Source: Caballeronia sordidicola
GTDB taxonomy: Bacteria; Pseudomonadota; Gammaproteobacteria; Burkholderiales; Burkholderiaceae
NCBI RefSeq assembly: GCF_001544455.2
Contig: NZ_FCOC02000004.1
Coordinates: 62,001-126,000 of the forward strand
DNA length: 64,000 bases
Direction: 5' to 3'
Below the pieces are notes generated by a model. That model did not search any database. It was not told the origin of the DNA and saw only the letters and a list, made by a program, of their open reading frames with translations. This document shows positions 1 to 8,206 of this stretch, piece by piece. Positions within the stretch are counted from its first letter, which is position 1, and each line of letters begins with the position of its first letter. The translations under genes were made by a program, and so were the position numbers.

Positions 1-259
1 CATAACCCGCGCCGAATCGACGTTCATCAAGGGACACCAGGTCGAGTTCGCCCACTTCGGTGCGCAAGCGGTCGTTGGTCATGGCTTCGAGCGCATAAAG
101 CGCCTCGAAATCCTGCGGCGAAGCCACGCGGTCGAACAGATTGACGGCCGGAAAACGCGTCGGAATCACGCGATACGCCGGTGACCAGTCGAGTTCAGCG
201 TGCGGCCAGCGAGCACGCCAGTCGTTTTCGGCCTCTGGCAAACTGGATAGATCGCTCAC
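1..259 (-). CDS. RES-domain toxin, partial (3' end outside window)
   Basis: I translated this by hand; the frame runs off the left edge, so only 86 codons are visible. The start is a GTG at 259-257 that overlaps the stop of the upstream antitoxin gene, which implies translational coupling. After about 25 residues comes a segment typical of the RES domain, YRVIPTRFPAVNLF, followed by ALYALEAMTNDRL; the Arg and Glu in these segments correspond to conserved RES residues. Known RES toxins of Xre-RES (MbcT-like) systems deplete NAD+. The function here is inferred from the fold and from the adjacent antitoxin. Whether the toxin is intact cannot be judged. Confidence 0.8.
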   Translation of the reverse strand, partial: MSDLSSLPEAENDWRARWPHAELDWSPAYRVIPTRFPAVNLFDRVASPQDFEALYALEAMTNDRLRTEVGELDLVSLDERRFGAGY

Positions 260-678
260 GCCCAGCCGCCTCGCATTGCATCGAGATATTGCCGGACCGC
301 CACGAGATCGCTCACGTTGCCCGCAAGCATGCGGTCGAGCGCGCGCCGGCCGCCGAACGGCGGCGCGGTATTCGCGCGCTTGATCCAGCCATCGGCAGCT
401 TCGGGTTGGGGCAGCAGGATTTGAAGCGCCTTATAGATGCCGAGAATCAACGAAAGCCGCTCAAGCGTATCGCGGCCAAGGCGCGCAGTCTCGGGCGCCG
501 ATTTCCATTTGAAGAACGTGGAACGGCCGGGGGAACCGAGCAGGACAATCTGCTCATCGGCGGAAAGGGTCCAGTCGTTCGCGATGTTGAAAAACGCGCG
601 CAGCCCGGCTGCGGACATATCGGCAAGGGTAGGCTGCGGCGCGGGTGCCGGACGTGGAACGCGTTGAACGCGAGGCAT
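256..678 (-). CDS. Xre/MbcA/ParS-family antitoxin of a RES toxin
   Basis: The protein has 140 residues. Its C-terminal part (about residues 75-140) carries the antitoxin toxin-binding (DUF2384/MbcA C-terminal) pattern GRRALDRMLAGN followed by a helix ending VRQYLDAMRGG. The middle, around residues 25-75, contains an Xre-like helix-turn-helix region with the segment SPGRSTFFKWK. The ATG at 678-676 has no strong ribosome site. The gene overlaps the RES toxin start, the normal antitoxin-then-toxin order. Members of this family neutralise the toxin and repress their own promoter; the palindrome at 712-731 is the obvious operator. Confidence 0.85.
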   Translation of the reverse strand: MPRVQRVPRPAPAPQPTLADMSAAGLRAFFNIANDWTLSADEQIVLLGSPGRSTFFKWKSAPETARLGRDTLERLSLILGIYKALQILLPQPEAADGWIKRANTAPPFGGRRALDRMLAGNVSDLVAVRQYLDAMRGGWA

Positions 679-711
679 GGCGGAAGTCTCAATTTGAACT
701 TGAATTGTATA

Positions 712-731
712 TTAGTCCATTTGTGGACTAA
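712..731. promoter_or_regulatory. Palindromic operator upstream of the Xre/RES toxin-antitoxin pair
   Basis: A perfect 8-bp inverted repeat, TTAGTCCA and TGGACTAA, is separated by TTTG. It lies 34-53 bases before the antitoxin start codon in an AT-rich stretch. The position and symmetry fit autorepression by the antitoxin; binding is inferred. Confidence 0.6.
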
Positions 732-772
732 ATCAAGCGTTATTCGAGGCTTCGCTTGTTCTTCCGTAACGA

Positions 773-1039
773 TCAGACGCTGCTGTCCGAGTCGGTCGGA
801 CCGTAGCGGCGGCCCGCAATGTGGGCGCGAAGCACTTCTGCGATCTCTGAGGTCGTGAATTCCGCCGGCACCACGCTCAACTGGCTGCATGGATCGCTTT
901 TACGCGCCCATTCAACCATTCGATAAGCCTTGCCCCAAGGCCGTTCCACGGCTTCGGAAAGGCGACACTGATGCAACGGCAATGCGTGCTCGGTTTTCAT
1001 CGTCGACTTGATGTTCTGAAACGATGCGCTGGCGGCCAT
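773..1039 (-). CDS. Hypothetical 88-residue protein
   Basis: I do not recognise a family. The ATG at 1039-1037 is preceded by GAGGA at a good distance, which is the main support. The protein is mixed charged and soluble, with no signal peptide or membrane segment, and has a helical C-terminal part (SEIAEVLRAHIAG). It lies upstream of the toxin-antitoxin pair on the same strand but is separated from it by about 95 bases containing the putative operator, so it is probably a separate unit. It could be a chance ORF. Confidence 0.4.
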   Translation of the reverse strand: MAASASFQNIKSTMKTEHALPLHQCRLSEAVERPWGKAYRMVEWARKSDPCSQLSVVPAEFTTSEIAEVLRAHIAGRRYGPTDSDSSV

Positions 1040-1249
1040 GGCGTATCCTCGCGTGAAAGCCCCGGTGAAAATGTGGCCAGTTTCTGGCTGAATTGAAAGC
1101 TATCGTTTTGAAATGTGCCTTCGGACTATTAAGCGCAACTTAAATGCGGCGGGTTTACGCGCAGACTTTGTCCCAGCGCACGAATACTTTTCTCACGCCC
1201 GGCATTACTGTATATTCATACAGGTTGATGCTCTTTGCATGGACACGAA

Positions 1250-1480
1250 ATGAACCGTCCTCAATCCCATTCTTCTGCCGAGGCTGCCGCGCTCGCCCGC
1301 TATGTGCAGGCAACGCGCGCGGTATCGGCGGCGTTTGACGCAACACGCGTCGAGCCGGAGCTCGGCACGGGCGGCAACACGGTTGCGCTGGTGCTGCAAC
1401 GGCTGGACATTGCCTTGCTTGAACTCGACACATCGCAGCGCTCGCTCGACGCTATACTTTCGCGCGCTGGTGGACACTGA
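1250..1480 (+). CDS. Hypothetical 76-residue protein
   Basis: This is a short acidic, Ala/Leu-rich helical protein starting at ATG 1250; an upstream in-frame TTG is possible but less likely. The composition (ALARYVQATRAVSAAFD, later LQRLDIALLELDTSQ) looks like real coding sequence, but no domain is recognised. It ends 19 bases before the secreted-protein gene at 1500, so the two may be co-transcribed. An AT-rich patch with TATATT lies upstream around 1210. Confidence 0.45.
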   Translation: MNRPQSHSSAEAAALARYVQATRAVSAAFDATRVEPELGTGGNTVALVLQRLDIALLELDTSQRSLDAILSRAGGH

Positions 1481-1499
1481 ATTATCTGGAGCGTTTGCT

Positions 1500-1874
1500 G
1501 TGAGACCTGTTTTATCCGCCCTTTCTTCGACGGTCGCGCTTGCCTTGGTGGCAGGTTCCATGAGCTTGGGGTCTGCAGGCGCGGCGGCTGCCGAGCGTTA
1601 TATCGAAGTCTGGAATCCGCCTGAATCGCAACTGCATGCGACCAAGAACAAGACACGGCCCGTCGTGTCCGCTCAGGCAAAGAAAAAGCGCAAGAGCGGA
1701 CCTGCCGTCAAGCAAGTCGCCGACAGAACCACAGCGCCTGCGCCGGCCTTGACGGTCGCGCCTTCCGCAGGCGGATCGAGCGCCGGCCGCGCCAAAGCCG
1801 CACCGAAGTCGCCTGATTCATTGCCCAAGCTGCCGCCGCTGATCGGGCCGGATGGACGCGTGCTTCGCGTGTGA
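1500..1874 (+). CDS. Hypothetical secreted basic Ala/Pro-rich protein
   Basis: The protein has 124 residues from a GTG start at 1500, preceded by a CTGGAG ribosome site. The N-terminus is a typical signal peptide: Arg at position 2, a hydrophobic stretch (LSSTVALALVAGS) and an Ala-rich cleavage region near residue 33. The mature part begins ERYIEVWNPPES and then becomes a low-complexity Lys/Ala/Pro-rich tail that ends IGPDGRVLRV. No catalytic motif is visible. It is likely periplasmic; function unknown. Confidence 0.6.
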   Translation: MRPVLSALSSTVALALVAGSMSLGSAGAAAAERYIEVWNPPESQLHATKNKTRPVVSAQAKKKRKSGPAVKQVADRTTAPAPALTVAPSAGGSSAGRAKAAPKSPDSLPKLPPLIGPDGRVLRV

Positions 1875-1909
1875 TTGGGGCGGTTGATTGGTTCGGGTGA
1901 CTAAAAAAG

Positions 1910-2698
1910 TCAGAACGCCGAACGCACCACGCCGCCGTCCACGCGCAATGCCGCGCCGTTTGTCGCGGACGACGCTTCAGAACACACATACACGACCATG
2001 TTCGCGACTTCTTCAGTCGTCGCAAATCGCTTGATCAGCGAACTCGGCCGTTCTGTCTCGAAGAAGCCTTTCTCGAACTCCTCGAACGTCTTGTCGCCCA
2101 TGCCCTTGGCGGCCATCTCGTCCAGGCCGTCCGAATGCGTCGGCCCCGGCAGCACAGCATTCACGGTAACGCCGGTGCCCGCGCAATCCTCGGCAAGCCC
2201 GCGCGACAACCCCAGTTGCGCCGTCTTCGTCACGCCGTAGTGGATCATTTCCACGGGAATCTGGATGCCGCTCTCGCTGCTGATGAACACCACACGGCCC
2301 CAGTTCTTCGCTTTCATCTTCGGCAAATACGCGCGCGAAAGGCGCACGCCGGACATGACGTTGGTATCGAAGAAGCGTTGCCAGTCTTCGTCCGGAATAT
2401 CCGCGAACGGCTTGGGATCGAAAATGCCCAGGTTGTTCACGAGCACATCGACGTCCGGATACTTCTTGACCAGCGCCTCGACTTGCGAAGCATCGGCGAG
2501 ATCGCCGGCAAAACCTTCGACGTTTGCATCGGGCACAGCGTCGCGAAGCTTGGCTATGGCGTCGTCCACAGACGCCTGCTTGCGCCCGTTCACGATCACA
2601 TGCGCGCCTTCGCGTGCAAGGCCCGTGGCGATCGCGAGGCCAATGCCCTTTGTCGATCCCGAGACAAGCGCGAGTTTGCCTTTGAGATGGAGGTCCAT
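1910..2698 (-). CDS. SDR-family NAD(P)-dependent oxidoreductase
   Basis: The 262-residue protein has all classical short-chain dehydrogenase hallmarks: the Rossmann glycine motif SGSTKGIG near residue 13, a NNLG motif near residue 88, a catalytic Ser in ISSESG around residue 142 and the YxxxK pair in YGVTK around residue 155. The length is normal for the family. The ATG follows an AGGAG ribosome site. Substrate cannot be told from sequence. It appears to be a single-gene unit. Confidence 0.9.
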   Translation of the reverse strand: MDLHLKGKLALVSGSTKGIGLAIATGLAREGAHVIVNGRKQASVDDAIAKLRDAVPDANVEGFAGDLADASQVEALVKKYPDVDVLVNNLGIFDPKPFADIPDEDWQRFFDTNVMSGVRLSRAYLPKMKAKNWGRVVFISSESGIQIPVEMIHYGVTKTAQLGLSRGLAEDCAGTGVTVNAVLPGPTHSDGLDEMAAKGMGDKTFEEFEKGFFETERPSSLIKRFATTEEVANMVVYVCSEASSATNGAALRVDGGVVRSAF

Positions 2699-2745
2699 GA
2701 ATTCCGTACTCCTGGATGAAGGTTATCGATGCGTCCGGCGGGACA

Positions 2746-2789
2746 AAGTAAAACGCCCGTCAGCAGGCATGTCTCCCTGCTGACGGGCG
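2746..2789 (-). terminator. Rho-independent terminator after the DUF3309 gene
   Basis: A 14-bp perfect stem (2754-2767 with 2776-2789) is followed on the minus strand by TTTTAC. It lies just past the stop of the minus-strand DUF3309 gene and before the SDR gene. Confidence 0.8.
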
Positions 2790-2819
2790 ATGTTCACTCG
2801 ACCAATGACTTATGGCGAC

Positions 2820-2978
2820 TTATAGCCGGCCCATGAGCAGCAGCACGATCACGATGATCAGCACCACGCCGAGAATCCCGCTTGGGCCGTAACCCCAACT
2901 GCGGCTGTGCGGCCACGACGGGAAAGCGCCAAGCAGCAACAGGATCAACACTACGAGCAAGATTGTTCCGATAGTCAT
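2820..2978 (-). CDS. DUF3309-family small membrane protein
   Basis: This 52-residue ORF is preceded by GGAGAAG. The protein is MTIGTILLVVLILLLLGAFP, then a short Trp/Ser/Gly-rich linker (SWPHSRSWGYGPSG), then a second hydrophobic helix ending in MGRL. Two short membrane segments joined by a WGYGPSG-type linker are the signature of DUF3309, a family of tiny inner-membrane proteins common in Burkholderia and rhizobia. Function is unknown. A strong terminator follows. Confidence 0.85.
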   Translation of the reverse strand: MTIGTILLVVLILLLLGAFPSWPHSRSWGYGPSGILGVVLIIVIVLLLMGRL

Positions 2979-3279
2979 TCCACTTCTCCTTAATTATTGA
3001 CATCTGCTGAAGAGTGAATGGCGATGCCGCGTGTGGGGCGGCGTGAATATCGGCGAATGATGAATCTGTCGTGTCCTGCATCGCCGATACCCTCGCGATT
3101 GCCCTATGGCTTGAGCAAGTGCTGTGCCATAAGCGTGCGCGCTTGATGGGTATGGGCTGCGACTGCGACATGACTGGATCACAAACAAAAGCCTGTCGGC
3201 GATCGGGAAATTTTGCAAGCGCGGCGGCGGTTTGAGGCAACCGCCGCCGGAAGCATCGAGACGGGTTAAAAACGGTTGG
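2979..3279. other. Intergenic region with a hairpin after pit
   Basis: No convincing gene is present. Positions 3223-3248 form a 10-bp hairpin (GGCGGCGGTT with AACCGCCGCC) just beyond the pit stop. It lacks an adjacent T-run, so it could be a weak terminator or an mRNA-stabilising stem. The rest presumably holds the promoter of the DUF3309 gene. Confidence 0.5.
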
Positions 3280-4869
3280 TTAGAACAAGCCGCGGAAAAC
3301 CCAGAAGAGGCCCGCCGCCAACGCGATGGAAACCGGCAACGTCAACACCCACGCAAGCGCGAGGCTGCGCACGGTCTTCCATTGCAGCCCGGAACCGTTC
3401 GCGGCCATCGTGCCCGCCACGCCCGACGACAACACGTGCGTGGTGCTGACCGGAAGGCCGTACACATCGGCGGCGCCGATGGTCACCATGGCGACCAGTT
3501 CCGCCGAAGCGCCTTGCCCATACGTCAGATGCGTCTTGCCGATGCGCTCGCCAACCGTCACCACAATGCGTTTCCAGCCGACCATCGTACCGAGTCCAAG
3601 CGCGACCGCCACGGCGACCTTGACCCACGTCGGGATGAACTTCGTGGAATGGTCGAGCTGGCCTTTGTAGTTCTTGAGCACGGCGGCGTCTTCGGGCGCG
3701 AAGGCAGGATCATGCTGCTTGTCCATCAGGCGCAGCGCTTCGGAACTCACATACATGTTGTTGCGCACGTTGTTCACGATGTTTTGCGGCACGCTCGCCA
3801 TCGAGTCGGACGAACCGACTTGTCCGTCGATGGTATCGGTGAGCTGTTTCAACGCAATCACCGTGTTCGGCTCCACCTTCTTGGTTTGCACGTAGTGCTC
3901 GACTGCGGCGCGGGGATCGGCGATCGGCGCGGCGCCGTTCGCGTATTTGCCAAGCACTTCGGATGCGTGATGGCCGACCGACAGGAAGGTCTGCGTCTCG
4001 GCGGGCGTCACGGCCTTGTTCAGCGCGTAGGCGGTGGGCACGGTGCCGATCAGGATAAGCATGATGAGGCCCATGCCCTTCTGACCGTCATTGGAACCGT
4101 GCGCGAACGAGACGCCCGTGCAGGTGAGGATCAGCAGGCATCGAATCCAGAAGGGCGGCGGCGTGTTCTTCTTCGGCTCCTTATAGAGCGCGGGCACGCG
4201 CACGACGAGCTTCATCACGTAGAGCAGCAGGCCCGCCAGCAGAAAGCCGACCAGCGGCGAAAACAGCAGCGACTTCCCGACCGCCACGGCCTGGTTCCAG
4301 TCGACGCCCGATGTGCCCGATGTCCCGTGCAGCATCTGGTTCATCAGCCCGACACCGATCACCGACCCAATCAGCGTATGCGAACTCGACGACGGAATAC
4401 CCAGCGCCCACGTTCCGAGGTTCCAGATGATCGCGGCGATCAGGAGCGCGAACACCATCGCGAAGCCTTGCGATGTCCCCACGCCCAAAATCAGTTCCAC
4501 CGGCAGCAACTGCAGGATGCCGAACGCGACCGCGCCGCTCGAAACCAGCACGCCCAGGAAGTTCCACGCGCCCGACCAGACGACCGCGAGATTTGGCGCG
4601 AGCGAGTGGGTATAGATCACTGTGGCGACGGCATTGGCGGTATCGTGAAAACCATTTACGAATTCGAAACCCAGCGCGATCATTAACGCAATGCCAAGCA
4701 AAACGTAAGGCAGTATCGACGACTGGGGTACCGCTTCGAGGTCGTGCAGCAGATGCGTGACGCAATAGATGATGCCGCCGGCAATCACGATCAGGAACAG
4801 CGGCATGCTCAGCCGTCGTCCGAGCGTGCGCCCTTGTGTTTCGGTATCGGGAAGGGTCAAGTCAGGCAT
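3280..4869 (-). CDS. pitA: PiT-family inorganic phosphate transporter
   Basis: A 529-residue multi-pass inner-membrane protein. It shows both duplicated PiT signature segments: GFEFVNGFHDTANAVA near residue 68 and GVSFAHGSNDGQK near residue 258, with the Asp and Asn residues essential in the family. GIPSSSSHTLIGS and GLPVSTTHVLSSG are the paired half-repeat motifs. A soluble loop of about 130 residues (roughly 290-420) separates the halves, as in long bacterial PitA proteins. The family imports metal-phosphate with protons at low affinity. It is divergent from a CHAD protein, which suggests a link to polyphosphate. Confidence 0.93.
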   Translation of the reverse strand: MPDLTLPDTETQGRTLGRRLSMPLFLIVIAGGIIYCVTHLLHDLEAVPQSSILPYVLLGIALMIALGFEFVNGFHDTANAVATVIYTHSLAPNLAVVWSGAWNFLGVLVSSGAVAFGILQLLPVELILGVGTSQGFAMVFALLIAAIIWNLGTWALGIPSSSSHTLIGSVIGVGLMNQMLHGTSGTSGVDWNQAVAVGKSLLFSPLVGFLLAGLLLYVMKLVVRVPALYKEPKKNTPPPFWIRCLLILTCTGVSFAHGSNDGQKGMGLIMLILIGTVPTAYALNKAVTPAETQTFLSVGHHASEVLGKYANGAAPIADPRAAVEHYVQTKKVEPNTVIALKQLTDTIDGQVGSSDSMASVPQNIVNNVRNNMYVSSEALRLMDKQHDPAFAPEDAAVLKNYKGQLDHSTKFIPTWVKVAVAVALGLGTMVGWKRIVVTVGERIGKTHLTYGQGASAELVAMVTIGAADVYGLPVSTTHVLSSGVAGTMAANGSGLQWKTVRSLALAWVLTLPVSIALAAGLFWVFRGLF

Positions 4870-5150
4870 GTAACGTCCTTTGTGCTGGAAGGCTGCGCGT
4901 GTAGCGGAGAGGTTGGCGTGGCTTCGGTGCTATTCGGCGATGAAAGGCGTTGCTTCTTGTGTTCGGTTTTGTGGCATCTGGCAGTGACGCGGTTCATGTT
5001 TGCACGCGCTTTATTGCAGTTTGATGACGCTTGACAGCTTTGAAATTCATCTGATTTGAAAGCGCGGCTTGGGACTTGCTGCTTTATCGAGTCATCGCGA
5101 TGAAGCAGGTCGCGCACAGCCGCACACATCGCGTTCATGGTGGAGAACTT

Positions 5151-6575
5151 ATGTTGCAACTTGTCGAGTTGGTGATGATTTCTCATGACATTTCAAACTC
5201 CCCGCCCGATAAGGCACTTTCCGGACTGAGCCTGTTTTCAAGCGCCCGGCGCACGGACTTCATGTTGCGAACGCAAAAAGTTGAAGCCGATTTGCGGGGC
5301 TGGGAAGTGCATGAAGAAACGCGTGGAGAACACAGGGTCTTTACGGCATGTCTTCGCGAGTGGCCGTTCGTCCGGCGCATGGAGACCGCAGTCGGCGCAC
5401 AAGACGATTCTCGCGATCTGCGCGCGTGGCTTGCATCCGAAGCAGCGCTTGCCGATGTGCAGCATTCACTTGGGCAGAGCGACGCCATGCTGAGCGAGGC
5501 GTCCGAGGCGGCGGTAACCGAATGGGAAGCACCGGGGCCGATCCGCGTGAGCTTGACGAAGAAGGCCAACAGCCAGGCGACATTGACGCTCGCGGCCGCA
5601 CCTGAAGTACGAGAAGCGCTGTTTGCGTTCGCGCATGAGATTGCGCGTGCGCTGCCGTTTGTGATCTTGCCGGATGCCGTCGATCCCGCCGCGCGCGAGC
5701 CCGTAAAGGCCGCCAGGCTGAAGCTGGCGCGGCATGCCACGACCACTGACGCCTTTGCCGAGATCGGGAAGTCGGTGGCCGAACAATGGTTCGGCAACGA
5801 CGCCGCTTCGCGCGGCGCATTTGAAGCTGAACACGTGCATCAGTTGCGCGTGGCGCAGCGCCGGCTCAAGACGGCGCTGAAGCTCTTCCCCGAATGGATA
5901 GATGAAACCTGGAACGCGCAGGTAGCGCCGGACCTGAAATGGTTTGGCGACCTGCTCGCCGATGCCCGCGACTGGGATGTCTTTGCAGACACGACGCTTG
6001 CTGCCTACGCCGCCGCCGATGACGCGCATCACAAAGATGCATGGTCTCGGCTGCAACGCGCCGCCGATGCAAAGCGCATGGCCGCCCGCCGGCGCTTGCA
6101 GGACGCAATGAACTCGCCGCGATACGCCGCACTCGCTTTATCGTTCGTGCAATGGTTCAGCGAGCTCGAAGCGCCGCCCGAGCACGCGGACCGCACGCTC
6201 GCGGATCATGTGCGAAAGCGCATCACGAAGCATTATCGGAAGATCGAGCGTGCGCCGGACCTGACCACCATCGACGCCCGCACGCGCCACAAAGTGCGCA
6301 TCCATGCGAAGCGTTTGCGTTACGCGCTCGAATTCTTCCGTTCCATGGTGACGCGCCCCACGCGCAAAGGCGTTGGAAAGGCGCTGGGAGATCTGCAAAG
6401 CGTACTGGGCGAGGGCAACGATGCAGCCGTCGCTGCGCAACGTCTTGCGGCTTTGGAGGAAGCCGGCGACTACCAGAAGGGACTCGCGAAAGGTTTCGCG
6501 ATCGCGGCCCAGCAGATGCGCGCGCTGGAAGGCGAACGCATCCTGCGCAAGATAAAACGGCCGCGTATCAAGTGA
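5151..6575 (+). CDS. CHAD-domain protein
   Basis: A 474-residue protein; I chose the ATG at 5151 because GGAG lies at the right distance before it, although the frame is open upstream. The C-terminal half (about 220-470) is a CHAD domain: repeated His/Arg/Lys-rich helices such as HQLRVAQRRLKTALKLF and HKVRIHAKRLRYALEFFRS. CHAD domains bind polyphosphate granules in several bacteria. The N-terminal half lacks a clear CYTH ExExK motif. Its divergent neighbour is the phosphate transporter, which fits a role in phosphate or polyphosphate storage; that link is inferred. Confidence 0.85.
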   Translation: MLQLVELVMISHDISNSPPDKALSGLSLFSSARRTDFMLRTQKVEADLRGWEVHEETRGEHRVFTACLREWPFVRRMETAVGAQDDSRDLRAWLASEAALADVQHSLGQSDAMLSEASEAAVTEWEAPGPIRVSLTKKANSQATLTLAAAPEVREALFAFAHEIARALPFVILPDAVDPAAREPVKAARLKLARHATTTDAFAEIGKSVAEQWFGNDAASRGAFEAEHVHQLRVAQRRLKTALKLFPEWIDETWNAQVAPDLKWFGDLLADARDWDVFADTTLAAYAAADDAHHKDAWSRLQRAADAKRMAARRRLQDAMNSPRYAALALSFVQWFSELEAPPEHADRTLADHVRKRITKHYRKIERAPDLTTIDARTRHKVRIHAKRLRYALEFFRSMVTRPTRKGVGKALGDLQSVLGEGNDAAVAAQRLAALEEAGDYQKGLAKGFAIAAQQMRALEGERILRKIKRPRIK

Positions 6576-6620
6576 CCTGAAGTGGACCTGAGTGAACCGG
6601 GGTTAAATCGGGCGATCCAA

Positions 6621-6626
6621 TATAAT
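6621..6626 (+). promoter_or_regulatory. Consensus -10 element before modE
   Basis: A perfect TATAAT lies 34 bases upstream of the modE ATG in otherwise GC-rich sequence. No good -35 is visible at standard spacing, so this is a partial promoter call. Confidence 0.4.
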
Positions 6627-6659
6627 CGCCGCACTTTGACAACGGGCGTTGACGCGACC

Positions 6660-7496
6660 ATGACCCAGGACACGCACGAGACGCCGCATGACCCTATCGA
6701 GGTCGGCGGCGCGGTATGGTTTCGCAGCGGCAACGAGACACTCGGCGGCGCCGCGCGCATTGCATTGCTCTCGGCCATTCAACAGACCGGCTCGATCACG
6801 GGCGCGGCCAAAGCGGTTGGCATGAGCTACAAGGCGGCGTGGGACGCCATCGACGCCATGAACAACCTCGCCGGCGCCGCACTCGTCGTGCGCGCGACGG
6901 GCGGCCGAGGCGGCGGGGGGACGACGCTCACGCCAAAGGCGCTAAAACTGATCGATACCTATCGCGCTATCGAGCGTGAACATCGCGTGTTTCTCGAACG
7001 TGCGGGCGCGGCGATAGAAGGCTTTGCAGAGGACTGGCAACTCATTGGACGGATCGGCATGAAAACGAGCGCACGCAACCAGTTGTTCGGCACGGTCAGG
7101 CAGATCAAGCGTGGCGCGGTCAACGACGAAATCGAGCTCGCGCTCTCAGGCGGCCAGTTGATCGTTGCCGTTGTCACGCACGAAAGCACCGAGTCGCTAG
7201 GGCTGAAAGAGGGGAGCGAGGCGTTTGCGCTGGTGAAGGCATCGTGGGTGATCCTGATGACCGACGACTTGAACACGCCCACGGCCCGCATTTCAGCGCG
7301 CAATCAGTTGAAGGGCACGGTATCGAAGGTGACGCTCGGCGCGGTGAACGCGGAAGTTTCGCTCGCGCTCGATGACTCGACCACGATCACGGCCATCATC
7401 ACCAACGAAAGCGTCGAGACGCTCGGACTCGAGGAAGGCCGGAGCGCCGTTGCCGCGTTCAAGGCGTCGAGCGTGATTCTCGGCGTGACGGATTGA
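6660..7496 (+). CDS. modE: Molybdate-responsive regulator ModE
   Basis: 278 residues. The N-terminal half is the ModE winged-helix domain (GAARIALLSAIQQTGSITGA, then a recognition helix with MSYKAAWDAIDAMNN). The C-terminal half has two consecutive TOBE/Mop domains, each starting with SARNQL and containing KRGAVNDEI or TLGAVNAEV, which bind molybdate at a dimer interface. Length and order match full-length ModE, which represses molybdate uptake when molybdate is abundant. It converges on modABC, overlapping modC by 38 bases, and a ModE-like box lies before modA. Confidence 0.95.
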   Translation: MTQDTHETPHDPIEVGGAVWFRSGNETLGGAARIALLSAIQQTGSITGAAKAVGMSYKAAWDAIDAMNNLAGAALVVRATGGRGGGGTTLTPKALKLIDTYRAIEREHRVFLERAGAAIEGFAEDWQLIGRIGMKTSARNQLFGTVRQIKRGAVNDEIELALSGGQLIVAVVTHESTESLGLKEGSEAFALVKASWVILMTDDLNTPTARISARNQLKGTVSKVTLGAVNAEVSLALDDSTTITAIITNESVETLGLEEGRSAVAAFKASSVILGVTD

Positions 7497-8193
7497 CGTC
7501 GTTCTTGTTCACCGCGTTTTCATCGTGAGTCTTCACGACGCCCTCGCGCAGACTCACGACCTGGTCGCCGAACATGGCGACATCGTCGGGATCGTGCGTG
7601 ATGAGGACCATCGGGATATCGAGACGGCTTTGCAGATCCGCCAGTTCCTGGCGCATGCGCTGGCGCAAGGCCATGTCGAGTGCGGAGAACGGCTCGTCGA
7701 GCAGCAGCAATTGCGGATGGGGAATCAACGCCCGCGCCAGCGCCACACGCTGTTTTTGTCCGCCCGATAACTGCCCCGGATACTGCCGTGCGACCTGGGT
7801 CAGATCGAACGCGTTCAGCCAATAGTCGACGTCGGCATGCGCGTGATGTTTCGACGGATTCAACCAGCCGCGCTTTAGGCCGAACGCAATGTTTTGCCGC
7901 ACGTTCAGATGCGGAAACAGCGCGTAATCCTGAAACAGGTACGCAATGCGCCGCGCTTGCGGGCTCAGGTCGATCTTCTTGCTTGTATCGAGCAGCGTGG
8001 TGCCGTTCAGCACGATCTCGCCTTCGTCCGGATGAATCAATCCCGCGATGGCCTGCAAGGTCAGACTTTTTCCCGCGCCCGACGGCCCGAACAGCACAAT
8101 GCGCTGACTGGTCGAAGTGAATGCGACATCGAGCAGGAAGTCGCGCTCGGGCGTGATGAAATGCTTGCGCAGGCGGATGGAAAGGGCGGTCAT
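7459..8193 (-). CDS. modC: Molybdate ABC transporter ATP-binding protein (short form)
   Basis: 244 residues. It shows Walker A GPSGAGKS near residue 36, Q-loop YLFQDYALFPH, signature LSGGQKQR, Walker B LLLLDEP and the switch His in LITHDP. It supplies ATP hydrolysis for the ModB channel. Typical ModC is about 350 residues with a C-terminal Mop/TOBE molybdate-binding domain; here the protein stops about 25 residues after the nucleotide-binding fold, in a polar tail, so that domain is missing. It starts 13 bases after modB, and its 3' end overlaps modE tail to tail. Confidence 0.92.
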   Translation of the reverse strand: MTALSIRLRKHFITPERDFLLDVAFTSTSQRIVLFGPSGAGKSLTLQAIAGLIHPDEGEIVLNGTTLLDTSKKIDLSPQARRIAYLFQDYALFPHLNVRQNIAFGLKRGWLNPSKHHAHADVDYWLNAFDLTQVARQYPGQLSGGQKQRVALARALIPHPQLLLLDEPFSALDMALRQRMRQELADLQSRLDIPMVLITHDPDDVAMFGDQVVSLREGVVKTHDENAVNKNDVNPSRRESRSTP

Positions 8194-8206
8194 GAGTTAT
8201 GCCAGA

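Noticed and set aside
3232..4686. 484-codon plus-strand ORF opposite pit
   Set aside because: Translation is His/Arg/Gln-rich without features; pit on the other strand has both family signatures.
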